Notes under the pieces: generated by a model
The model's input: only the letters and a program-made list of their open reading frames with translations
Told to the model about the DNA's origin: nothing
Database searches by the model: none
In this document: one piece after another, positions 1-11,320 of the stretch
Position numbering within the stretch: the first letter of the stretch is position 1
Layout of the letters: every line of letters starts with the position of its first letter
NCBI RefSeq assembly: GCF_000471905.2
Contig: NW_006498122.1
Location: 1,584,201-1,648,200 of the forward strand
From: Amborella trichopoda
Lineage: Eukaryota; Streptophyta; Magnoliopsida; Amborellales; Amborellaceae
Direction: 5' to 3'
Length of the DNA stretch: 64,000 bases
Translations under genes and position numbers: made by a program

Positions 1-1673
1 GATCATGGAGCACGTCAACGACTCCGGTCATTATCACCAAACAGAGATCTCAGAAGCCTTTCCTCGATACATTTATCCTGAAACATCTCCGCGGCGTAAG
101 TTTCCTTTACAAATAGGGGAGAGTAAAGGACTCGTCGTTACCATTTATGGTAACACCAATTTGCAGGCCAACGGGCCACCAATGGAGGTCACCAATTCGA
201 CCCGAAAGCTCTAAACTCATGACCTCCAATTTGACCCAAAAACCCTAAACTCATTCTTGATCACATGATTACGGGGTTGACGACCCCAAATTCTCACCGT
301 TCTAAAATATCAGCAGAGGTCATTAATTCCATGTTGCAGAGAATCGAGCAACCACCTCATGGTATGCATGCTCACATAAACTAGGGTTTGGAGAGGGCTG
401 CCAAGGTTTTGAATGATTACTGTTTGGCCATTACAGTAAGCAAATGAGTTTGTCTTTGGATTTCCTGAAATCAAGATTGAGTCGAGGGCACACAGGTGTA
501 GTTTTCACAGAACTTTGCCGTGGTCTCTCTCTAGTGCTCTTTCTCTCTCCCCGTATCGCTATCTTTTGAGTGATGTCTATATTGCCTGTACTGCTCTCTC
601 TCTCTTGCTCTTTAGAGTGATGTCTATGTCTTTCTCTCTTTCTAAGTGTTGCACTGTTGCTTGCAGGTGATTCTGTAGATAACGAAGAGAATGAAGGGAT
701 GAACTTTTACTTTCTCTCTAGAATGGTTGATCTTACTTTCTCTCTAGAATGGTTGATCTGACTTTTTCTCTCTAGATTAGTTGATCTTGTTGTTTTAACT
801 TATTGGTAGCAAATAGGGAGCGTTCTTAGAGATCTTTGCTTTGGTGACTGAGGAGGTTTCTTGCTAAAGCATGGAGTTTTAGACAATTAGGGTTAGGCTT
901 TTGGATAGATGGATTTTTTAAAATTAACCACTGCGCTAGTAAACAATTGTTAATATAACCGCCTCGTTGATTTCTTTAAGGTGGATTCACCATTTTAATG
1001 ATATTTTCTCTTAACTTTATGAACTAAAAATAGTATTAAAATTAACATCTTATAGTCTTTTTTTCACATTCGAATAAGTTATTTTCAGAGGACTGATACT
1101 ATTAGTAAAACATAATCACAATTTAATAACAAAATTAGTGATAAAATAATAATAAAACGAACACCTCACTTTTTCCAATATCAAGTTTCAATTAATTTTC
1201 TTTTTCTGATGGTTATGTTTCACTTATTATTTACATAGAGTTAAATTTAGGGTTTAGTATTTATCTACCTCACTTACACAAAAAAAAATATTTATCTACC
1301 TCAATGAGGAAAAGCGACAATGCATGTAATGGATATAGAGGCACACTTCAAATATCTTATTTCAGAAGTGCAGATCAGTTTTAAATCGTATGGCTTTGAT
1401 TGGCAAACATTTGTTTTTAGTAATCGATTTTATTTGAATAATTTACAATGAAAAAAAATACTAGAAACTTTAGGTATCAGATTTTCTATTTTTACCAGAA
1501 AATAGGAGTTACAAATTCAATAAAATGGGTATTCATCCCAATCCTGTCACATGCATGCAGAAAAACTAATTCACTAGGATAGTACTGAGCAGGGAGAGAG
1601 AGTCATCTAATAGGCTCTTATTGAAGTGAACTCAAATTTTGACTGTGGTGGTGTTGGTTGGCAAAAATTTCAT
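1..1673. other. Intergenic, unrecognised sequence
   Basis: No gene is recognised here. A 69-codon open frame at 5-214 (+) starts with ATG, but its product matches no family I know and the frame has no partner exon that I can find. It could be a gene scrap running in from the left edge. The rest is AT-rich, with CT-rich stretches around 530-650 and a short tandem array at 706-786. Confidence 0.5.
706..786. repeat. Three-copy tandem repeat, about 27 bp unit
   Basis: Three adjacent copies of a unit containing CTCTCTAGAATGGTTGATC. The third copy is slightly diverged. No coding potential follows from it. Confidence 0.8.
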
Positions 1674-1850
1674 GTAGGGGTGGGTAACTGGTCGGGGTGA
1701 CTCGCCAACTCGACTGATCAAACAGACTTGGGTCCAGGTTTGGGTCTTATTTTTGGGCTGGATGGATCGGATCCGGGTCTAGAAGTAGAGACCAAACTTC
1801 AGATCGGGCCGGTTTGAGTCTAGGCTGACCTGACCCAACCCATCCCGAAT
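1674..1850. mobile_element. GC-rich transposon end, hAT-like (fragment)
   Basis: The stretch starts with TAGGGGTGGGTAACTGG and is rich in GGGTC/GACCC words, ending in a GACCCAACCCATCCC-type sequence. This looks like the ends of plant hAT MITEs, which often begin TAGGG-TGGC/A. I could not find a matching target duplication, so the limits and class are tentative. Confidence 0.4.
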
Positions 1851-1937
1851 ATTTTAGATGTGCTATTTATTTCATTATAATAATATTGTATAGAATATAT
1901 TTATTTAGGTTGGTATGCTGTTTTCAATATCGAACAA

Positions 1938-2085
1938 TGGGTTGCTCTGATATTCAAAGCATTAGATTGGCCTAGAAATAACAAAATTTTAAAAAAAGGA
2001 AAACAAAAAACTGGGTTCCTCTGATATTCAAAGCATTAGATTGGCCTAGAAATAACAAAATTTTAAAAAAAGGAAAACAAAAAAC
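1938..2085. repeat. Recent 74-bp tandem duplication
   Basis: Two adjacent 74-bp copies (1938-2011 and 2012-2085) differ at one base (a G/C near the start). The near-identity contrasts with the heavy decay of the surrounding repeats and suggests a recent slippage or duplication event. Confidence 0.9.
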
Positions 2086-3240
2086 CGGTCTAATGGAGCA
2101 AAACAAGATGAAAAACATAAGAGAAGAAAGAGAAAGACTTCTGTGTAAAATATCAAAAAATATGGACCAAACCGAAATTACAGTAAAGTTTTCTGATCTC
2201 TGCATAAATTGTCCTTAGGTTTTTGTTAAAAGAAATAATGGAATTTGAAGGCCTTTCAATACAAAAAGAGAGATGGATTCTTATGAGGTTGCTTATTCTC
2301 ACGTTTATTGGCACCAAAGCTCACATTACTAGAGAGCTTCTGGTTCATGGCTTGGAGTTGCTTGTTTAGTGTCATGGAAAATATTGCAAGGTTTATTTGG
2401 TGGGATAGTTGTGAGAGATTGGAGATGAGACGGGAGAAGGTTTGGGTTTTCTTCTTGGGTGGGATTTGAACCTTGGAAGGTTATAGAAAATGGTAGGTAT
2501 AAGATCTAGCTAAAATGCTTGAAGCCATGGCCATTTCACATTGTTGAGGCCTTTGGCTTTCCTCCTCTGTAATGGCTTAGAAATATAAATAGGGTTTCTC
2601 TTCCTTATTAAGTCATGTAATGGTGGAAAAAAAATGGCACCTCCCTCTCTTTCTCTCTGGCTGCCAAGTTGTTCATTTGATGTACCTTTCTTTCTTTTCT
2701 TTTTTTCTCTTATAACTTGTTAATTTATGCCTTTAATTTTTTTTTCTTTCTATGTCGCATAGAAATGGGCATCAATGTCTGATATGGATGAGGGTGTCAG
2801 AAACATGAACAAAAAAATATGACATCTAGACACAACATGTCCATTGTAGGGTGTCAACGTACATGCGTGTGTCTATATATATAAATATATTGATATTTAT
2901 GTGTAGTTCGCATCAGTATTTATATATTCAACAATTCGTATGCGAAAACAATAGTAACTTATAATAATAAAAATAAATAAATAAATAGTAAAAAAACTGT
3001 TACTTTATGAATCATAATTTTATTCATAAAAAAATTCTTATAGTCCAATGCAAGATTGTATCGTAACAACATATAGAAAAGCTAAAAACTATTAGCTAAT
3101 TATTAATTCAAAACGTAGCACCCTTAGTGTGTGGTTATTAAATAGAGACCTAATGTATTCATCCAAAATCATATGATCACATTACTTATACCCTCATTTA
3201 AAAATAGGAATAATTTTCTATTTTTTATCTAAACTACTTT
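2086..3240. other. Intergenic, unrecognised
   Basis: No gene is seen. From about 2760 the text becomes rich in GTGTC/GACAC words, which recur near 3590-3650. The two could be ends of one old element interrupted by the RTE/SINE-like copy at 3241, but no clean termini are visible. Confidence 0.4.
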
Positions 3241-3404
3241 TCATCATCATTATCATCGAATCCTTTCCCAACTATTTGGAGCCAGCTACTAATGAAAATA
3301 TATGGCAAAGTTTTATACTTGCGGTCCTCCCTAACAAAACCCTCCTCATCCTTTATCTGGGCTTGAAACCAGCATGAGAGGCTTAGGACCAACCATGGTG
3401 GACT
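3241..3404 (-). mobile_element. RTE/SINE-like retroelement copy
   Basis: Read on the minus strand, this copy ends in a (ATG)n-type tail (CATCATCAT on the plus strand at 3241) preceded by a sequence related to CCCAAATAATTGGGATAAG. Its body has the GGCAAAGTTTTA block and a GGGCTTGAAACCAGC block. The same order of blocks occurs at 21849 and 42487. Trinucleotide tails are typical of plant RTE LINEs and the SINEs they move. It is non-coding and diverged. Confidence 0.65.
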
Positions 3405-6343
3405 GATAATTGTAAACTAATTATATTATTCTAAAATATTTTTATTTTTAAATAAAATGTTACCTTTTGGAGAATATCGTTTCTATACTGAGGAATGCCA
3501 AACTCTAAAATGAAAAGAGTCCAAAAAAGGGACACACCATTATACACGCCATAGATTTGTTGCATGCGTTTCTTCAAGTTCAAGACGCATGTTTTTATCC
3601 ACCATATGTCAACACATGGTCAAACCCTTGGACACATATGTCTATGTTTCACAGCTCTCTTCATCTTATTGAAAATTATCATTTTGGAATATTATCATAA
3701 AGGAGTTTTATCATGATAGTCTTATCATCTTATGCTTGTCTCGCTTGTAGGATTAATCGTTTAATTGCTGGGGATTTAGTATATCAGAATAATATATTAT
3801 TTATCACAGAATAAATGTTTCTTGGATCATTAAAAATGAATTGAAGTTACACGTAATTTAGAACATAAATACTTTTAAATTTTTTATATAACAAAGTTGG
3901 AAATAATATCTTTTTGTATAACAAAATTAAGGTATGGAAAACCTCATACAAACATACTAGCTTTATTAGATAGCCATTATCAATTCTTCCAAATCGAACC
4001 TAACTTTCCTTATAAATATTTTAGTCTATTTCTACGTATCTAACATGTTTCTTTTTAAATTCAAATTGTTAATCAGGCTTTCAGATTACATAACACGTGT
4101 GCCCAATATTATCTTGATAAAAATCTTATACAAAAAAAATAGACAACATTTTGAATTTTTTTTGAAAAAGAGTTAACTACAAAATAGGTTCTTTAGTTTG
4201 TAAAGTATGGACTACACCAAAAAAGGTATCAATTGCCTAAGTTGTAGAAAAGGACTCATGGTTAGATGGTCGGAGTGATCAGACACCACAAAATGACGTC
4301 TTGCGTTCCATTCTTATCCTAGATAGGAGACCTCTCCCCTATTTGAATTCCATTTCTACTATGGTAGAAGACTTATTCCCTACTAAATTTACCCAAAAAG
4401 AAAAAAAAGAAGAAATTTCCTTAAACATAGTTATCCCTCAAATTCATTTGAATTTTAAGAAATTTAGAATTGTCTCTTTACCCATTAAATTTTTTTTTGA
4501 GGTGTCATGTGCATGTATCTTGATTTTTTGTCTTCATCCATTACATTTACTGCGATATCAAATGAGTATAATAAGGTTAGATATAATTTTATGATGTCAT
4601 TATACTAAAGATATAATTTTAGGGTTATTAATCCTCGCCCTTTATTAAATGTTGGGAAAATTGAGCATCTTCTCTCTTACCCCATTAATTTAGAGATAAG
4701 AACAATGTATGTACTCTCTTTCTTTATTCACACCTTAATTTATAATGTTAAGTTGCTAATTGTTCTAGGAGATAAATTTGTGAAATCATTATTGTAATAC
4801 CAAATTGGGATATAATGTTTGGGACGAATATATTCTCTCTTTTTTATTTGGAAAAGTTTTTTTTGAGAAAATCTTAGCTCACGCTCTTGGTTTCTCATTT
4901 AATTTTGCTTAGATTTAGATTTGCATGCTTTTTGGAGCAGTGGAGGTAATGGGTCGGGTTGTCCGACTGGATCTAGACCTGGACCCGAAAAAATATTATG
5001 GGACCTCGTAAAAATATTATTAGGGCTTTAGACCTTCAAAAGGCCTAAAGGTCTCATAGGCACAAGGAAAAAATAGCATATTTATCAGAGATAGATTGAA
5101 AAAGATTGCTCAAAAGCAAGAATCCCTTGAACTAAGGGAAAATCTATCCTTAAACAAAGAGAAAATTTATCAGTTGGCTATGTGCATGCATCCATGCTTG
5201 GTTATCCAATAAAACAATGCCCATAATTGTATTGTCCTTGCCATGCAATTGATATTTATAGTTTTTTCTCTTTATCAAACAATTAATATTGTGTCAAATT
5301 TGAAAGAAATTTTACCCCTTAATAATGGGATCTTTACTGGTAACTGTAGGGTGACATACCTAATCTCGTGTGTCCACCTTCCAAAAATCATTTTGGAGAT
5401 GGATTGAGGATCCAAAACTTGACAGGCCCATTATCTCGACTACCACGATTATGAATCTGAATGAAAGAATGAATTTTGTGCGTTAAACACAGGGTCCATC
5501 TTCTTGGACCATTCATTTCAATTATTCAATGTCATGAAACCTACACTCTTTTGGAGCGCTAGATTTATAGATCTGAGGTCAGAAAGAGATTTACAGTGAT
5601 TTAGGATGTGTTTCAGGTCGTAAAACCCTTACAAGATAAGGTGGATGCATGAAGACTCACAGAAAACTTTTTTGATAATGTCCCCCCTGTTTTTTTTTTT
5701 TTTGATAGTTAATTGAGGCTTCTTCTTCGTTAGTGTCCTACCCTTAACTATCAATAAGAGTAGTACAGATGCCATAGATATTTTTCATAAAAATTATAAC
5801 ATGATTCCTGTAGAAAACAAACAGTATCTCACATGTACCAATAATCTTCCCATCTCAATAAGGAATGGTCGAGATGAACTATCCCTTCAATTTGGCTCAG
5901 TTAAGATGGATGTAGCATATTTCTTTTCTGGGGAATGCGGTAGATATTGCATGGTATTTCTTTACAAACCCTAACCCTATTCAGGTGGAAACTCCAACCT
6001 TGTGCTATAGAGAAATTAATCACACATGTAAAAAAAGACTGGCAAAAGTGACCAAAAACTTCAAGCCAATTGGTAAGCCCTCCATTGCATGCAAAGTGTT
6101 TATCCATAGTTTAAAAAAGGGGAAGTTTAATTTTTTAACATTTAAAAAGGAAAAGTTTATTGTGAGTTCCCCTAAATCACAAATTTCCATGGATTTAGGT
6201 CAAACCACTGTAAATACATTTTCATTTACATCTACGAACCCATAGCTCAAAAGTGCAGATCTGTTGATATGTGAAGAGTTGAAATGGATAGTCCAAAACA
6301 AAATAAAAAACCTAAAATAAACCAACTATAACGTTTTAAGCCT
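3405..6343. other. Intergenic, no gene recognised
   Basis: About 2.9 kb of AT-rich sequence with only short open frames (97 codons or fewer). None of them resembles a known protein. A small GC-rich patch at 4930-5060 and a stem-like pair around 5700-5750 look like transposon remnants, but have no defined ends. Confidence 0.5.
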
Positions 6344-6717
6344 GGGTGAGGTTTGTCTAAGGTGCCCTCCTTATACTGTAGAAGTAAGGAGGGCCTTTAA
6401 AATTTGTTTGGAGAACGTAGTTCCAATGCCATAAACATTATGATAGCTTGAAAATATATTTTTGTCTCTATTTATAAAATTTTAAATTTAAAAAATAGTA
6501 TAGATCTAACATATCTATAAACATTTGAAAATCTTGAAAATAGACAATCCAAATAGTTAGAACTTGAAGTTCTTTTTTTCTTCATATTCATACATCTAGA
6601 GGTCGGGATGATCAAATTAGAAGGTTTTTCAATTTTGGGACACTCTCTTCCATGGCATTTTTTAAATGCACCGTACTTATATAATATAAAGTTGACACCT
6701 TGCATCAAATTTTTTCT
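6344..6717. mobile_element. MITE family A, copy 1
   Basis: Left end GGGTGAGGTTTG is followed by the palindrome AAGGTGCCCTCCTT. The right end carries AAGTTGACACCTT. The interior shares the family blocks (TTGAAAATCTTGAAAATAGAC and GATGATCAAATTAGAAGG). It lies about 0.8 kb upstream of the F-box start codon. Non-coding. Confidence 0.75.
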
Positions 6718-7539
6718 TTAGTTATTGTTATTATTTGTTTGGGCCCCCTCAGATTCGTGGCCAAAACCCCATCCTTCAAAATGCACGTAAGAATCACAGT
6801 TCTGAGACCCCTTATGGACATAATATTGACAGTTAACAGGTCAAAATTGTGGTGCCTTTCCATTTTAATAGATATTTTTCCTTTTTTTTTATTGTCCAAA
6901 TACATTGTTGTCTTGTGTTCTTTCCATTAACACAGGCTTTCTTCCTATTGGCTACTGCAAAAAGAAAGAAAGCTCAGAACTTTAATGACATCAAATAAAA
7001 TGAATGGTGGTGATTTTGTTGCATTATAGACTGTTAATGACAAATGGGGTGCCTTTTTTTTATATTTTTTATTATTTTGGGGGGTAAGTGGGTGCTTACT
7101 ATTTATAAGATGGATGGTGATGATTTTGTTGCAATATATACAGTTAACATCAGATGGGGTGCGTTTTTATTTATTTATATTTTTTGGCATGATGAAAATT
7201 CAAAATTTTTCATCATTTAAATGTGTTAGAGGAGGGAAGAAGAAAACCACTTAGGGAGGAACTTTTACTGTGGGCTGGTTTCAACTATCTTTAGGCCTCT
7301 CTCTAATTGTCTTATGTGCTGTCTCTGTGTCTCTTTAATTTGAGATACCTAAGAAAAGTAAAGCATGCAAATGCATAACAGTGGATGCTAGAGTCATGTA
7401 ACAGCAAGCTCTATTTCAAGTCCTTTTCAAGCTCTGTTTCTTTCCTTCTTGAAACCTTCTGCCTTAGTATCTTCAGAGCTCTACTCTCTTTTTTTTAAGT
7501 ATCTCTTGCTCCTTGAGTAGAAGTCATATCACTTTCAAT
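6718..7539 (+). promoter_or_regulatory. Upstream region of the F-box gene
   Basis: This stretch contains a local direct repeat (GATGGTGATGATTTTGTTGCA-like words near 7005 and 7110). From about 7230 it holds sequence homologous to the upstream parts of the two F-box pseudogenes, with a shared block around ATCTTTAGGCCT near 7288. That shared block shows the duplications included upstream DNA. I see no convincing TATA box position. Confidence 0.5.
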
Positions 7540-8778
7540 ATGTCGGAGAATCATGAAGTTTCTACTTCTGAAAATTCGAGAAAGAGAAGGCAATCGCATG
7601 CAGTTTCGGTTACTGAAGTGGAAATGCCTCTCATTCCCCATGAAGCCACTTCCATTGGAGGAGGGGAGAATGACAATGGTGCTCTCGTTGCTAGTGATAA
7701 AGTTCATTCTCTCCCAGAACTCTCGGAGGACATCATGTTCCAAATTCTTTCACGACTCCCTGTTGAGCCGGTGTTTCGATTCCAATGTGTGTGTAAGTTA
7801 TGGAAACAACACCTCTCATCACCTATCTTTGCTGAAAAACATCATCTCTCCCCTTACCAGCCTTGTGATACTTTTGCCATAGTCTCACTCTCGTCTGGAT
7901 CCTTCTTTCTGCGCGAACTCACTGCACCAAATGCCTGTGCGACCCTTAGATATCTGAGGCTTAACTCAGTAGATGGAGGTCCAAAGCAGTTGGCATGCAG
8001 CCATGGGATGGTTTGTTACAGGACAGAGGACGAAAATAAAGACATTTTTGTGTGCAACCCTGTAACACAGGAATTCATCGTCCTTCCATACATCGAAGAT
8101 TATGAATTTGAGATTCAGGGTTTGTATTTCAACCGACTGAACTACTCATTCAAGGTGTTGGTGTGGTGCTGGCCTACCGGTTCGATTAGAAGAGGACTTT
8201 GGATGTTCAGCTCGGAGACTGAACGGTGGAAACGCATTTCCCTGGGCATGCAGGTGTTCATTTATGGCGGGAGGTTCATATGCGTTGGCAGCGTGTTGTA
8301 CCAGCTTGGGGAGCATGCTGTCTACACTTTTGATATGGAAAGAGAAGAATGGGGAAGCATTCGAGTTCCTCCAGGGGTCTCGGGGAAGTCATGCTGCATG
8401 ATGGAGTGGGATGGCAGGGTTTGCTTGGTTCAGGAACCGAAAAGATTTGAGTTGGTAATATGGCGGCTCTCCGAGACGATATGGGAGAAAGGTACAACAC
8501 TGTGTCTTGAGAAACGCTTCTACCGCAGAGGATCATACCCGCATGTTCGTGATCTGGGTATAGTTGGGCACCGTGGATGTCTCTTTGTTGCTCGAGTTGT
8601 GAGGAGGACCGTTGAGGTCACTTCTTACGACATCGATGGAAATAAAAGAGATATTAAATGGAGATTTTGTTCGAATGATAAACTCAATGAAGATTTCTCA
8701 CTTAAGATTTTTCCGTTCACTCCGACACTCCTGCAGTTTCGGACTATAACTGCGACACATGTTCAAACCTCATCATAA
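7540..8778 (+). CDS. F-box protein with C-terminal beta-propeller-like domain
   Basis: Intronless 412-aa protein, probably the substrate receptor of an SCF (SKP1-cullin-F-box) E3 ubiquitin ligase. I place the start at the ATG at 7540; the open frame extends nine codons further upstream but only to a TTG, and plants start at ATG. The N-terminal 57 residues are polar and low in complexity. The F-box lies at about 58-98 (LPELSEDIMFQILSRLP, then VCKLWKQHL), the canonical SKP1-binding pattern. The rest resembles F-box-associated or kelch-like domains of plant F-box proteins, with motifs such as GLWMFSSETERWKRI and VYTFDMEREEWGSI that look like successive propeller blades. The substrate cannot be inferred. 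Two decayed partial copies lie downstream on the same strand (about 18.7 and 23.4 kb). A long run of C at 9001 follows the 3' end. Confidence 0.9.
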   Translation: MSENHEVSTSENSRKRRQSHAVSVTEVEMPLIPHEATSIGGGENDNGALVASDKVHSLPELSEDIMFQILSRLPVEPVFRFQCVCKLWKQHLSSPIFAEKHHLSPYQPCDTFAIVSLSSGSFFLRELTAPNACATLRYLRLNSVDGGPKQLACSHGMVCYRTEDENKDIFVCNPVTQEFIVLPYIEDYEFEIQGLYFNRLNYSFKVLVWCWPTGSIRRGLWMFSSETERWKRISLGMQVFIYGGRFICVGSVLYQLGEHAVYTFDMEREEWGSIRVPPGVSGKSCCMMEWDGRVCLVQEPKRFELVIWRLSETIWEKGTTLCLEKRFYRRGSYPHVRDLGIVGHRGCLFVARVVRRTVEVTSYDIDGNKRDIKWRFCSNDKLNEDFSLKIFPFTPTLLQFRTITATHVQTSS

Positions 8779-9000
8779 AATGGCTCTGATGCTGCTTTAA
8801 GGCCATGATCAAAGCAACTAAGTTCTTTGTAGATCATCTTTAGGACTAGTTGCTTATTGTGTTTTCAATTAGGCATTACTTTTTCTTACAAAAGGAGGTT
8901 CATGATGCATATCTGGCCTCTCTTACTTCAAACCTGGGCTTGGATGACCCAGTGCTCCACCAACCAGAAAGCATGTAGTGTTTTTTCTTTTCTTTCTCTT

Positions 9001-9019
9001 CCCCCCCCCCCCCCCCCCA
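9001..9019. repeat. Poly-C homopolymer run
   Basis: An almost uninterrupted run of C about 18-19 bases long. A run of this length is unusual in an AT-rich plant intergenic region, and its exact length is unreliable in most sequencing chemistries. Confidence 0.9.
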
Positions 9020-9046
9020 CTTTTTCTGTTATGTTTTTATTGATCA

Positions 9047-9170
9047 GTTTGAGGCCATTTGGATTGGATTCTATCATCATTTACAATTTTAATATTTTTC
9101 TTTTATTTTTATGTTCAGAAGTTTGAGGCTATTTGGATTGGAATCTTATCATTATTTAGAATTTTAATAT
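9047..9170. repeat. Direct repeat, about 50-bp copies
   Basis: Two diverged copies (about 9047-9096 and 9121-9170) share GTTTGAGGC(C/T)ATTTGGATTGG and a following ATCAT...TTTAATAT block. They are separated by about 24 bp. Confidence 0.75.
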
Positions 9171-9954
9171 CATTTCACTTCAAATAGTTAGAAATAGAAT
9201 GCTGAAATGTTTTGTGTTTTTATGTTATAAATTTACTGTGCACGGCCGCTGTTTGTTTACTTGTGGTTGATGACTTGCATATTAGGCTTCCAGGTAGAGA
9301 TTCAATGTGTTCTTACAATGAGATTGATAGTTGACAACTAAAATGAGAGAATTGATCTGCTTGAGACTTTCTGAGCTCCAAAATGGCATCTGTGGCATGT
9401 TCTACATTTAGTATGGAAAGCACTTTATATGAATGCTGCTTGTATTTTTTCTGTCCTTTAATGCATTTCTGTATTCATGAATTAAATTTAGGAAGTCTTT
9501 GAATAATCATTTACATTATTTTGTGGATTTGCCGGCCACCATTCTGATCCCGCGTCCTCCTCTTTTCTCTCATGACATTCAATAATTTTGTCAATGAAGG
9601 TTTGAATGATTCACCAGTCTGATTCAAATTTTCTTCATTATAAGTAAGTGATTTTCTCCATTTTTAATTTTGTTACAAGGCCTTTGCAATAGGGCGATCT
9701 TGGTCTTAATCGTATAAGAACTTATATTACAATTTGTGCACAAGATAGCCGCAAATCCTTCTCTTGTCAACACTCATGATAATGGTGTTTTCAGCAGTTC
9801 CTTTATATGACTTGCATGATCAAATATCCCTTTTCAGAATGGGATATGCTCATTGCCCATTCTAAGCCATCAACAATTCACACTATATCTCTTGTTAATT
9901 CATGATAATAACTTTTGATTTTTTAGATTTCTTTGACATATACAAATACAACAC

Positions 9955-10053
9955 TGTCATGGATACGGCAGCCAACGTAAAAGATTGCATATCTTTTCAT
10001 GAATAGCTGATCCTAAATAGTTGGGATAAGACTCTAATGATGATGATGATGTT
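9955..10053 (+). mobile_element. RTE/SINE-like retroelement 3' end (truncated)
   Basis: Plus-strand copy that has the GGCAGCCAACGTAAAA block, then CCTAAATAGTTGGGATAAG, and ends in an ATGATGATGATGATG tail. It is the same element as at 3241, 21849 and 42487. The front is missing. Confidence 0.7.
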
Positions 10054-10927
10054 TGGCATGCAAACATAGTTTTGAGAAATAATCTCACAAACCAATGGAT
10101 GATGAATAAATTTTTCCATTGTATGTCAATGTCTGTTCATGGATTGAGGATATAAGCAAGTCTGTTTTTTTAAGAATTGTAACAAAGCTTAATTGTAGAA
10201 TTCGTAATTTGTAGATACAGTCTAAAATGCATGCACATTTTTAAATTGGATAGTGACATTTTTCAGTAATTTAATTGTACTACATGTACAAATATGTGAG
10301 ACCTTTAATTTACACTTCATCCATTATAATTCTAGTGCTTTTTGGGCCTACTGTGTTTCTTATTTAGTCTTGCTGTTAGAATTAGCAGCTTCCTTTATGC
10401 TAATTTCATTGCTATTATGAGAAATAAATTTATTCTGTGATGGAATATGCAACCTCCATTCATTTTTTGCTGGACCATCTTCCTTTGGGCTCTTTGATTA
10501 ATTCTGATTGCTCAGCTATCCATTAAACTTTGTAACTCAGTGTATATTGCCTAAAGTATGCATAGATGATGCTATAAACAATGCCAGATTGACCATCAAT
10601 GTTATATCACCTGGTAAGAACCGTACAACATGCTTTCATGCAAGTAAATTGTACACTTGCTCCTTTAGGTAAAGCACGTACTCGTGGGTTTATCAAACTG
10701 ATATTTTGTGAAACTAACATGCTAGCACAAATATCGAAATCAAAATCGAATTCACTAATGAAAATGACCAGTTGACATGCTCATGAAATTAATATAGTAT
10801 CAAAATTCCCATAGAATTCGACATCCATTATTTCTACAAGGGTAACTTATCAAAACACACCTAAAATATCAATTATTTAACATTTTAGATTCCATGCCCC
10901 TCTCAATTGACAAATGAAATAATTAGC

Positions 10928-11051
10928 ATCCCATTATCAACAAACAACATCGATTTGAGTAGAGTAGACAAGCAAGGAAATTCCTTTGCTTTATCCCATC
11001 ATCAACAAACAATATCTATTTGAGTACACAAGTAAGGAAATTCCTTTGCTT
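10928..11051. repeat. Tandem duplication, about 62 bp unit
   Basis: Two adjacent diverged copies share ATCAACAAACAA and AAGGAAATTCCTTTGCTTT. The AAGGAAATTCCTT core is itself a palindrome. Confidence 0.8.
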
Positions 11052-11127
11052 TTAGGGTCTTAGTTCTCAAGTTCCAAGATTGAGAGCCTTGGTTCTCTTC
11101 TATACAAACTAATTATTTTGTGAAACA

Positions 11128-11320
11128 GTAATGGAATCGTAACTAAACAATATTAGTAATGGAATCTCAATCTGAAACTAAAAACAATATTAGTAATGGA
11201 ATCTTAATCTGTAACTAAACAATATTAGTTATGGAATCTCAATCTATAACTAAACAATATTCGTAATGGAATCTCAACCGGTAACTAAATACAATATTAG
11301 TAATAGATAATCTGTAACTA
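11128..11320. repeat. Minisatellite, about six units of 28-38 bp
   Basis: Consecutive units have the pattern GTAATGGAATCTCAATCTG followed by TAACTAAACAATATTA, with small length differences. The units run into each other without unique spacers, so it is a plain minisatellite. Confidence 0.85.

Larger units (their letters stand above)
8779..9954. other. 3' flank of the F-box gene, then unrecognised DNA
   Basis: The first about 80 bases are the likely 3' UTR: a TTTAAGGCCATGATCAA-type block just after the stop is also conserved behind pseudogene copy 1. Then come a poly-C run, a two-copy direct repeat and AT-rich sequence with no recognised gene. Confidence 0.5.

Noticed and set aside
1-214. Possible gene fragment at the left edge
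   Set aside because: The short open frame has an ATG but no recognisable domain, no splice partner and no conservation that I can judge.
2760-3650. GTGTC/GACAC-rich pair that might be the ends of one old transposon
   Set aside because: No terminal inverted repeat or target duplication could be lined up; the similarity may be only compositional.
7513-7539. Nine extra N-terminal codons of the F-box protein, beginning at a TTG
   Set aside because: TTG is not a normal plant start; the first in-frame ATG is at 7540 and leaves the F-box complete.
11128-11320. Regularly spaced repeat that might suggest a CRISPR-like array
   Set aside because: The units adjoin directly with no unique spacers, lengths vary, and the window is plant nuclear DNA; it is a minisatellite.
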